7,560 nt of DNA from NCBI GenBank assembly GCA_023386395.1, contig JAEWJV010000241.1, positions 1 to 7,560 on the forward strand. The letters run 5' to 3'. Shown one piece after another: positions 1 through 6,832 of this stretch (position 1 is its first letter; every line of letters starts with the position of its first letter). This DNA is from Bacteroidota bacterium. Lineage in GTDB: Bacteria > Bacteroidota > Bacteroidia > Chitinophagales > Chitinophagaceae. The notes beneath the pieces are model-generated. The model was not told the DNA's origin. It did not search any database and was given only the letters and a program-made list of their open reading frames with translations. A program made the translations under genes and the position numbers.

Positions 1-1
1 A

Positions 2-9
2 TATTTTTG
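2..9 (+). promoter_or_regulatory. Candidate Bacteroidota -7 promoter element for the LiaF-like gene
   Basis: The octamer TATTTTTG is an exact match to the Bacteroidota primary sigma factor -7 consensus TAnnTTTG. It sits 22 nt before the ATG at 32, which would place the transcript start near 15-17 and leave a short leader. The matching -33 TTG/TTTG would lie left of the window, so only half of the promoter can be judged. An AT-rich octamer like this can arise by chance. Confidence 0.4.
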
Positions 10-31
10 TATCACAAATTAAACCAATCAA

Positions 32-856
32 ATGGACAGCCAAGAAAGAAGAAGGGAAGAATGGAGAAGGCAGATGCACGATAATGGCAGCGGCCGCATC
101 TGGGCAGGCATATTACTGTTAATTGTAGGCGGCTTATTACTTGCAAGGCAGGTGGGCGCCGACATACCGGCCTGGATGTTTGACTGGCCCATGCTGCTGA
201 TTGGCATAGGTCTGCTTATCAGCCTTAAAAGCGGGTTCAGAAATGCAGGCGGCTATATAATGATGATCATCGGCAGTGCTTTTTTGATAAATGATATTAT
301 GCCCGATGTACATATGGATAAATTTTTGTGGCCTGGTATTTTTATACTTATCGGGATCGTTTTTATAATAAAGCCACATACGTCGCACGACAAAAAATTT
401 TACCGGAAATGGGATAGGTTCGAAGAAAAAATGAACACCAGATTTGCAAATCCTCCTATAACCAATATAGAAGCAGAACATATAAACACAGGCACGAAAG
501 AAAATGATGCGGCAGATGCGGAATTTGTTGAAATAAATGCTGTTTTCGGCAGTGTGAACAAACTTATTCTTTCCAAGAATTTTATGGGTGGAGAGGTAAA
601 CGCCTTCATGGGCGGTGCGGAGATTAACCTTGCGCAGGCCGACATAAAGCAAACAGTAGAGCTTGAAATAAACGCCGTTTTTGGTGGGGCAAAACTCATT
701 TTACCGGGCAACTGGAATGTTAAAAACCGAATGACGGCCGTTTTTGGCGGCGTAGAAGATAAGCGGCATATAAACATTTCATCGCCCGATGCCAATAAAA
801 CAATTATCCTGAAAGGCGCCTGCGTATTCGGTGGCATTGAAATAAGAAATTATTAA
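32..856 (+). CDS. LiaF-like membrane protein (LiaI/LiaF-type transmembrane region plus LiaF C-terminal-like repeats)
   Basis: This 274 aa protein has a charged N-terminus rich in Arg and Glu (1-22), four hydrophobic helices (about 22-38, 53-67, 74-90 and 98-113), a basic linker, and a soluble C-terminal half made of repeated beta-strand units. The repeats are visible as NAVFGSV (169), NAFMGGAEI (190), NAVFGGAKL (214), TAVFGGVED (235) and ACVFGGIEI (263). This layout matches the DUF5668/LiaI-LiaF-TM region joined to a LiaF C-terminal-like beta-helix, the family often annotated 'cell wall-active antibiotics response protein'. In Firmicutes, LiaF restrains the LiaS kinase of an envelope-stress system. 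Here it lies upstream of a kinase/regulator pair on the same strand, so an accessory role in envelope sensing is plausible but inferred. The ATG at 32 is preceded by a -7-like element and gives a complete domain set. The family assignment is good; the exact function is not known. Confidence 0.85.
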   Translation: MDSQERRREEWRRQMHDNGSGRIWAGILLLIVGGLLLARQVGADIPAWMFDWPMLLIGIGLLISLKSGFRNAGGYIMMIIGSAFLINDIMPDVHMDKFLWPGIFILIGIVFIIKPHTSHDKKFYRKWDRFEEKMNTRFANPPITNIEAEHINTGTKENDAADAEFVEINAVFGSVNKLILSKNFMGGEVNAFMGGAEINLAQADIKQTVELEINAVFGGAKLILPGNWNVKNRMTAVFGGVEDKRHINISSPDANKTIILKGACVFGGIEIRNY

Positions 857-976
857 ATCCCGGTAGCAACCTTTTGCACTATTAATGATGTCATAGTTGC
901 GGCAGGGGCTGTGCAACAGGCCGGTTATTACATAGTATACAAGTTTATTCTATAATCAAACAAATACATTAAATCT
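857..976 (+). other. Intergenic gap between the LiaF-like and DUF4288 genes
   Basis: These 120 nt hold no convincing ORF. I found no exact TAnnTTTG element and no GC-rich hairpin followed by a T run. A short inverted pair, GCAAC at 866-870 and GTTGC at 896-900, could fold but is not terminator-like. Whether the downstream genes are read through from the LiaF-like gene or from a promoter in this gap cannot be decided from sequence alone. Confidence 0.5.
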
Positions 977-1336
977 ATGAAGTGGTATCTCGCTAAACTG
1001 GTTTACAGAATATTATGCGGAGATGGCGCGCACACACCGCAGTTTGATGAGCAATTACGTTTAATAAGCGCCGATGATGAATTACATGCATTTCAAAAAG
1101 CAAGATTATTCGGGCATAAAGAGCAGGATAATTTTCTAAACGCTGCAAATAAGCCTGTACACTGGCGGTTTATAGACGTAAGTGAAGTGCATGAGCTGAA
1201 CAGTTTAAACGATGGCGTTGAAATTTATTCCCGCATTTCAGAAGAAGAAAATGGTGATATATACACCAAGCTTACATTAATGCGGGCTTCGCACCTGCAG
1301 GAAAACTTTTTGCATACAACCATGCAGTTAAATTAA
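977..1336 (+). CDS. DUF4288 domain protein
   Basis: This 119 aa soluble protein has no signal peptide or membrane segment. It opens with MKWYLAKLVYRILCGDG, then HTPQFDEQLRLISADDE, and has a later W-R-F-I-D-V-S-E-V segment (63-71) and a DGVEIYSRI segment. This pattern is characteristic of DUF4288, a small family of unknown biochemical role found in Bacteroidota and other bacteria. It covers nearly the whole protein, with about 15 extra residues at the C-terminus. The ATG at 977 places the conserved MKWY at the very start, which supports the chosen start. The stop lies 8 nt before the kinase start, so co-transcription with the two-component pair is likely. A regulatory or adaptor role for the kinase is possible but is inferred only from position. 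Confidence 0.8.
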   Translation: MKWYLAKLVYRILCGDGAHTPQFDEQLRLISADDELHAFQKARLFGHKEQDNFLNAANKPVHWRFIDVSEVHELNSLNDGVEIYSRISEEENGDIYTKLTLMRASHLQENFLHTTMQLN

Positions 1337-1344
1337 AAAATCTT

Positions 1345-2382
1345 TTGATAACAGGCACATCAAACAGGGGGTTGCTGTTTCTAAACGTAAGCTGGTGGCT
1401 TATTGTAAGTGCCGTGCATGCGTATGTGCTTTCAGAACTTTCATTCAGTGTACATGAAATTCTGATTGACACGCTTATAACATCGGGCTTGCTGGGCGGC
1501 ATTTCTTTTCTCATAGTAAATAATATGCGTTATTATTTGCCCCAGCGCGAAAAATACTGGTACATACTTTTTATAGGCATATGTGTAAGCGGCATGGGTT
1601 CGCTGCTTTCAAAATTCCTGTTTAATGTTTTTCTGGGCGATGATGCGCATTATATTCAGCTATCGCAGCATACGGCAGGCATAAGGTTCGGGGTAGGTTT
1701 TTTACTGGTAAGTTGTATTGCAATGATAAGTTTATTATGGTATAACCAGGAGGAGCAAAAAGAAATGAACGAACGCAGGACAGAGGCAGAGCAACTCGCA
1801 AAAGAAGCGGAGCTGTATAAATTAAGGCAGCAATTGCAGCCGCATTTTTTATTCAACAGTTTAAATTCCATCAGCGCTTTAACGGCTGTTCAGCCAGAAA
1901 AGGCAAGGCACATGATAAACCAGTTGAGTGAATTTTTACGCGGTACTTTAAAGAAAGATGAAAAGCAATGGAATACGCTGAAAGAGGAAATGCAATACCT
2001 TGAACTGTACCTCGAAATTGAAAAAGTACGGTTTGGTTACCGCCTGCAAACCGATATAATTTGTGAAGAAGCTGCGCTTGATCTGAAACTGCCTTCTTTA
2101 CTGCTGCAACCGGTAGTTGAAAACGCTATTAAGTTCGGATTATACGATACTACAGGCGAAGTAATGATAAAGGTACATGCATTCAAAAAAGATAGCAGCC
2201 TAATCGTGTCAGTAAAAAATCCTTTTGATCCTGAAACTTCGCAGCCATTAAAGGGCACCGGTTTTGGGCTGCCTTCCATACAGCGCAGGTTATTCCTGCT
2301 GTTTGCAAGGCAGGATTTATTAACCACAGAAAAAGAAGAAAATAATTTTATAACCACTATACTTATTCCTCAAGCTATATGA
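1345..2382 (+). CDS. LytS-type sensor histidine kinase (PF06580 family)
   Basis: This inner-membrane kinase of about 345 aa would autophosphorylate on His and pass the phosphate to the LytTR regulator encoded next. Four hydrophobic helices (about 9-29, 40-60, 70-95 and 112-133) form the sensor region. A charged coiled-coil linker (134-165) follows, then the H-box QPHFLFNSLN with His167 as the phospho-acceptor. The N-box has Glu259-Asn260 (VVENAIKFG), and the ATP-lid G-box is GTGFGLPS at 304-311. All parts expected for the LytS/YehU-like class are present, and there is no extra periplasmic sensor domain. The start is a TTG: the frame is open upstream to 1258 without any ATG, and the first in-frame ATG (1525) would remove the first two helices. 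The gene overlaps the regulator by 4 nt (ATGA), which suggests translational coupling. The ligand cannot be predicted. Confidence 0.9.
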   Translation: MITGTSNRGLLFLNVSWWLIVSAVHAYVLSELSFSVHEILIDTLITSGLLGGISFLIVNNMRYYLPQREKYWYILFIGICVSGMGSLLSKFLFNVFLGDDAHYIQLSQHTAGIRFGVGFLLVSCIAMISLLWYNQEEQKEMNERRTEAEQLAKEAELYKLRQQLQPHFLFNSLNSISALTAVQPEKARHMINQLSEFLRGTLKKDEKQWNTLKEEMQYLELYLEIEKVRFGYRLQTDIICEEAALDLKLPSLLLQPVVENAIKFGLYDTTGEVMIKVHAFKKDSSLIVSVKNPFDPETSQPLKGTGFGLPSIQRRLFLLFARQDLLTTEKEENNFITTILIPQAI

Positions 2383-3116
2383 ACGTAATTCTTATTGATG
2401 ATGAGCCGCTGGCCAGGAGTATTGTAAAAGAATATTTACAAACCTATCCCTCCGTAAATATTGCAGCGGAGTGCAATGATGGTTTTGAAGGCCTGAAAGC
2501 TATAAACCAGTACAACCCTGATCTTATTTTTCTTGATATACAAATGCCCAAAATAACCGGGTTTGAAATGCTGGAACTGATAGAAGAACCGCCTGCTGTA
2601 ATTTTCACAACAGCTTTTGATGAATTTGCCATCAAGGCTTTTGAAAGCAATGCAATAGATTATTTATTAAAGCCTTTCAGCAAAGACCGCTTTGAAAAAG
2701 CCATACAGAAATATTTGCAGCAACAGAAGCCTGCTGTTACACAAAGAACCGAAGCTGTACTGGAAGTGGCGGGGCAATCGCCTGTGCAGCAAAACCGCGT
2801 GGTGGTAAAAGACGGCAGCAAGATTAAAATAATACCCGTTTCGCAAATACAATACCTGGAAGCAGCCGATGATTATGTAAAGATTTTTACCAGTGAAGGT
2901 TCATTCCTTAAAAAGAAAACGATGGGGTATTTTGATGAATCGCTGCAGGCCTTTCAGTTTGTGCGCGTGCACCGTTCTTATATCGTGAATACACAGCTCA
3001 TAACAAGAATAGATGCCTACGAAAAAGACAGTCACCTTTTGCTGCTTTCTACCGGCGGCAAAATACCGGTGAGCAAATCGGGTTATGCCAAATTGAAGGA
3101 AGTATTGGGAATTTAG
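2379..3116 (+). CDS. LytTR-family response regulator
   Basis: This 245 aa regulator has a CheY-like receiver (about 1-120) and a C-terminal LytTR DNA-binding domain (about 138-245). The receiver shows the acidic pair Asp7-Asp8, the phospho-acceptor Asp53 in FLDIQMP, the conserved Thr in IFTTAFDEFA (75-84) and Lys98 in YLLKPF. The LytTR part shows the VVVKDGSKIKIIPVSQI opening, YLEAADDYVKI, and FVRVHRSYIVN, a hallmark of LytTR domains. A Gln/Pro-rich linker joins the two domains. The start codon overlaps the kinase stop, so the two are almost certainly a cognate pair. LytTR regulators bind direct repeats in promoters, but I could not identify a target site in the window. The gene ends convergently with the acetyltransferase gene, 46 nt apart. 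Confidence 0.93.
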   Translation: MNVILIDDEPLARSIVKEYLQTYPSVNIAAECNDGFEGLKAINQYNPDLIFLDIQMPKITGFEMLELIEEPPAVIFTTAFDEFAIKAFESNAIDYLLKPFSKDRFEKAIQKYLQQQKPAVTQRTEAVLEVAGQSPVQQNRVVVKDGSKIKIIPVSQIQYLEAADDYVKIFTSEGSFLKKKTMGYFDESLQAFQFVRVHRSYIVNTQLITRIDAYEKDSHLLLLSTGGKIPVSKSGYAKLKEVLGI

Positions 3117-3162
3117 TGCAGCTGTGAGCGATTCATTATTACTGCAAGCTTTTACGCATCAT

Positions 3163-3807
3163 TCACCACTCACTTCTCGATGCCGGGTTATAACCTGCCC
3201 ATAATTCTATTGGTAGTATTTCGAGCGGCCTGGTAAATACAACTTTTAAACTATCCTGTATACATATCCTGTCTTTCACTACCACGGCAGGACTGCCAAA
3301 ACATATTTTAGCTTCAGGCAGTGATTCAAACACGCAGGACCTTGTACCCACCACGGTACCCGCCCCGATATGCACGCCCGGCGCAACAAATACATCTGCG
3401 GCCAGCCAGCATTGATCGTTAATAACAATAGGTTCAGAATATATGGAAAATTCTTCTTTGTGATGCTCATGGCTGCCCGTGCATAAATAAGACCGCTGTG
3501 ACACCACCGAATGGCTGCCGATCTTTATTTTGTCAAGGTTATATAAAACAACATCGTCCCCTATCCAGCTATAATCGCCCACTTCCAGTTTCCAGGGAAA
3601 TTGTATGTGCACGGTAGGCCTTATAATAGCTTTCCTGCCTATCCTGGCGCCAAAGCTGCGCAGCAAAAAACGCCGCCAGCCATACATAAATTGAGGTGAG
3701 GTTTTAAAGAGCAGCATTTGTACAAGCCACCAGGTTTGTACATACCAGGCAGGCCTTCCCCGGAAGCCCTCAGGTAGCCTGAAGTTTTTTAAGTTTTGGA
3801 ATTGCAT
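3163..3807 (-). CDS. wcaF: WcaF-like colanic acid/exopolysaccharide O-acetyltransferase
   Basis: This 214 aa protein is a left-handed beta-helix (hexapeptide repeat) acetyltransferase that would transfer acetyl from acetyl-CoA to a sugar of a surface polysaccharide. It resembles E. coli WcaF along almost its whole length: the N-terminal FRLPEGFRGRPA and QTWWLVQ, then WRRFLLRSFGARIG, IRPTVHIQFPWKLEVGDYSW, and SYLCTGSHEHH with the probable catalytic His at 113. Further on it has the CWLAADVFVAPGV turn and a GSPAVVVKDR end. E. coli WcaF ends about there; this protein carries some 30 further residues. No other polysaccharide gene is in the window, so the substrate is unknown and the symbol reflects family similarity only. 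The gene has its own upstream promoter candidate and is separated from the UnbU-like gene by 266 nt, so it is probably a separate unit. Confidence 0.88.
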   Translation of the reverse strand: MQFQNLKNFRLPEGFRGRPAWYVQTWWLVQMLLFKTSPQFMYGWRRFLLRSFGARIGRKAIIRPTVHIQFPWKLEVGDYSWIGDDVVLYNLDKIKIGSHSVVSQRSYLCTGSHEHHKEEFSIYSEPIVINDQCWLAADVFVAPGVHIGAGTVVGTRSCVFESLPEAKICFGSPAVVVKDRICIQDSLKVVFTRPLEILPIELWAGYNPASRSEW

Positions 3808-3866
3808 AACATGCAGGTTTGGTAACGGATTAAAAATTCAAAAACAGTTCATAGTGGTATCGCTAA

Positions 3867-3901
3867 CAAACTTATTCAATTTTTCAATTGAAAAAAACAA
3901 A
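3867..3901 (-). promoter_or_regulatory. Candidate Bacteroidota-type promoter of the wcaF-like gene
   Basis: Reading the - strand, TTTG at 3901-3898 is followed after 23 nt by TAAGTTTG at 3874-3867, an exact match to the -7 consensus TAnnTTTG. A 17-23 nt spacing has been described for Flavobacterium-type promoters, so 23 is at the upper limit. Transcription would start near 3860, leaving a leader of about 50 nt before the ATG at 3807. The spacer is AT-rich and contains a perfect palindrome. This is the best promoter match in the window but has not been tested. Confidence 0.5.
3880..3895. repeat. Perfect 16 bp palindrome inside the wcaF-like promoter spacer
   Basis: TTTTTCAATTGAAAAA is fully self-complementary. 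It lies between the proposed -33 and -7 elements, where a bound dimeric repressor would block RNA polymerase. It could therefore be an operator. AT-rich palindromes also occur by chance in such intergenic DNA, and I see no second copy in the window. Confidence 0.4.
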
Positions 3902-4012
3902 AAATTGACCGCATAAAAAGATAAGCGGTTAGGGCTCTTTAAATATGAACCACGGTTTAACCCCTCAGTTTCCGCATGTAAAATACCTGCCGGTTAAGCT
4001 CCTTAAAACTTT

Positions 4013-4037
4013 AAAATAGTCGGCTTTGCGAAGACTA
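4013..4037 (-). terminator. Weak terminator-like hairpin downstream of the UnbU-like gene
   Basis: On the - strand, TAGTCTT at 4037-4031 can pair with AAG...ACTA ending at 4017, with a 3 nt bulge (CCG) and a four-base loop, followed by TTTT. It starts 37 nt after the stop of the UnbU-like gene. The stem is AT-rich and the T run is short, so this is only a possible site for ending the unbV-unbU-like transcript. Nothing better is visible in the 266 nt gap. Confidence 0.2.
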
Positions 4038-4073
4038 ATCACAGCCTGCAATTAATACAGGAAAAATCTGGAG

Positions 4074-4904
<831 letters not shown>

Positions 4905-4907
4905 CGG

Positions 4908-6713
4908 CTATTTGGTTTCTTTTATAATATGCAGTTTATTTATTTCCGGATTTTCTATTGTATCCACACGGCCTGAAGGCCAGTAAACGGTTACTTTATC
5001 TGCCTTATCGCTCTCGCCCAAACCAAAATGAAGCCTGTGCTGGTTTTGCGAAGAAAAGCCCATGCCACCGGTAACTACCTGCACCTGTTTTTTGCCACCG
5101 CCCCATTCAACCATCACTTTGGCGCCAACAGCATCTGCGTTAGACACTGTTCCCACCAAATCAAAATCAACCCAGTGATTATTATTGCCCGGATCATTTT
5201 TGTAAACCAGCGGTGCATTATTTTGGTTGGCAACAATTACATCCAGCACGCCACGGTTCCATAAATCGGCCATTGCTACAGCACGGCCATCGTAAGTAGC
5301 GGGCGGACAAACTTTTCCTGATACATCTTCAAATAAACCATCGCTGTTATTCAGCCATATTTTATCTTCTTCATACCCAGACTGGCTTTTGCCTTTCATA
5401 TCAGGCCAGTTCTTGGCATCGCCTATTATGGTGCTGTTGCCCCCTGTTACCTTTGAATAATCGTACCAGTAAGAGGTATTTTTTTTGGCTGATATAAAGC
5501 CATTGGCAACATACAGATCCATATAACCGTCATTGTTTAAATCGCCAAGCTGTGCACCATAAGCCCAGCCTGCATTCTCAATCCCTGAAATTTGTGCAAG
5601 GTTTACAAACGATGGGTCATCTTTCATATTCTCACTATTGGGCAGCCAGTAATTATTGCCCTGTATTAGTATCCCTTTCTCAGTGATGTTAGTAGTATAA
5701 ACGCCAATATTTCCATCGTTATTTATATCGCCCAATGAAGCACTCATACCGCTTTTAGGTATGCGGCCAACCCCTGCAGCATTACCTTTTTCTTCAAATC
5801 TTTTTCCGCCTTCATTCAAATAAAATTCATCCACATTATAATCGTTGGCAACATATAATTCAGGAAAACCATCGCCGTTAAAATCTGCTGCCGTAGCGGC
5901 AAGCACCCATTTGGTGGAAGTAATGCCATACGCTTCTGCTACATCTTTAAACCTGCCACTCCCCATGTTCATTAAAAGATATTTCCTGCCGCCATTATTG
6001 GCATAGCGAAAACTCTCGGGCATCATTTTGGTGGTGCTTAAACTATCTATGTTAATATCTTCTTTGTAATACCCGCCAATAAAAATATCAAGCAGGCCAT
6101 CGTTATTAAAATCAAACCATATAGCGCTGTTGGCATTTACCCAGGCAGGCAGGCCGCTGCCGTCCGTTACACGTTCAAATTTTTTACCATCAATATTTTT
6201 AAACAATTCAGGCCTGCCCCATTTGTATAAAAGCAGGTCTTTAAAACCATCGTTATCATAATCTCCCCAAACTGCGCCCATTGAAACACCCGTGCCTTTT
6301 GTGTTTACACCGGCGAGGCCTGCAGCTTCCGCTACGTCTTCAAACTTTCCATCGTGAAGGTTACGGTATAAAGCATTTTTACTGCCGGTTTTGCTGTTGG
6401 TGAAATAAAGATCGCTCCATCCGTCATTATCAAAATCACAAACAGAAACAGAAGCGCCCATAGAAGCAATCTGCATTTTAATATGCTCCAGTTTGGGGTC
6501 AACATCAGGGCAAACATGTGTAAATGTTATACCGGCTCCTTTATTTACAGGCTCAAGGTAAAAACCGTATTTCTTTAAAGCCTCTTCTTTTTGCCGGCTG
6601 TCAACAACAGCATTTCCATTTGCAAACGAATCATTCCGGGATAAAAAGTACGTTGCGACAAGCAGGCCTATAAAGATTACCGCAGTTATTGTTTTGGCAG
6701 CTTTTCTTTCCAT
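4908..6713 (-). CDS. CRTAC1-family exported protein: FG-GAP/VCBS repeats plus ASPIC/UnbV domain
   Basis: This 601 aa protein has an N-terminal hydrophobic segment (about 6-24) after a short Lys/Arg-rich start, so it is exported and either cleaved or anchored; it has no lipobox Cys. A propeller of VCBS/FG-GAP repeats follows, each with an Asp-rich Ca-binding loop: DFDNDGWSD (93), DYDNDGFKD (151), DFNNDGLLD (201), DFNGDGFPE (277), DINNDGNIG (329) and DLNNDGYMD (391), plus a degenerate DLWNRGVLD (483). The C-terminal ASPIC/UnbV domain (about 513-598) shows SNADAVGAKV, HFGLGES and VYWPSGR. The protein is likely periplasmic or at the cell surface and probably binds partners or glycans. The ATG at 6713 is chosen because the longer reading to 6767 begins with TTG and adds an unlikely hydrophobic-basic stretch before a normal signal sequence. 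It is the first gene of a two-gene operon with the UnbU-like gene. Confidence 0.88.
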   Translation of the reverse strand: MERKAAKTITAVIFIGLLVATYFLSRNDSFANGNAVVDSRQKEEALKKYGFYLEPVNKGAGITFTHVCPDVDPKLEHIKMQIASMGASVSVCDFDNDGWSDLYFTNSKTGSKNALYRNLHDGKFEDVAEAAGLAGVNTKGTGVSMGAVWGDYDNDGFKDLLLYKWGRPELFKNIDGKKFERVTDGSGLPAWVNANSAIWFDFNNDGLLDIFIGGYYKEDINIDSLSTTKMMPESFRYANNGGRKYLLMNMGSGRFKDVAEAYGITSTKWVLAATAADFNGDGFPELYVANDYNVDEFYLNEGGKRFEEKGNAAGVGRIPKSGMSASLGDINNDGNIGVYTTNITEKGILIQGNNYWLPNSENMKDDPSFVNLAQISGIENAGWAYGAQLGDLNNDGYMDLYVANGFISAKKNTSYWYDYSKVTGGNSTIIGDAKNWPDMKGKSQSGYEEDKIWLNNSDGLFEDVSGKVCPPATYDGRAVAMADLWNRGVLDVIVANQNNAPLVYKNDPGNNNHWVDFDLVGTVSNADAVGAKVMVEWGGGKKQVQVVTGGMGFSSQNQHRLHFGLGESDKADKVTVYWPSGRVDTIENPEINKLHIIKETK

Positions 6714-6832
6714 TAAAAAAATTTTCAGCTTATAAATGCGGGTAAATATAAAAAGAAAAGCAAACAACAGGCCTTACATTAGTCATAGCGATTATTACTA
6801 TCTTCACCCACACTTTTTTTAAGCTGATTAAT
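6714..6832. promoter_or_regulatory. Divergent intergenic region between the UnbV-like operon and the TPR lipoprotein gene
   Basis: These 119 nt must hold promoters for both directions, since the genes point away from each other. On the - strand, TATATTTA at 6750-6743 is one base off the TAnnTTTG consensus, but the nearest upstream TTTG (6764-6761) is only 10 nt away, too close for a normal -33 element. No good match is seen on the + strand. A shared regulator acting on both sides is possible. No clear operator palindrome was found. Confidence 0.4.

Noticed and set aside
137..837. Two long - strand open frames opposite the LiaF-like gene
   Set aside because: They are shadows of the + strand gene. 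Their translations show low-complexity composition without domain features, while the + strand shows clear helices and repeats.
3117..3162. Bidirectional terminator between the convergent regulator and acetyltransferase genes
   Set aside because: GTGAG at 3124-3128 and CTCAC near 3169-3173 could pair, but the loop is about 40 nt and there is no T run. It is not a convincing terminator.
4045..4061. CCTG/CAGG hairpin just after the UnbU-like stop
   Set aside because: The stem has only 4 bp with a 9 nt loop, and on the - strand no T run follows it.
6714..6767. Longer N-terminus for the UnbV-domain protein, starting at 6767
   Set aside because: That start is a TTG and adds 18 residues in front of an ordinary Lys/Arg-plus-hydrophobic signal sequence. 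The ATG at 6713 is the natural start.
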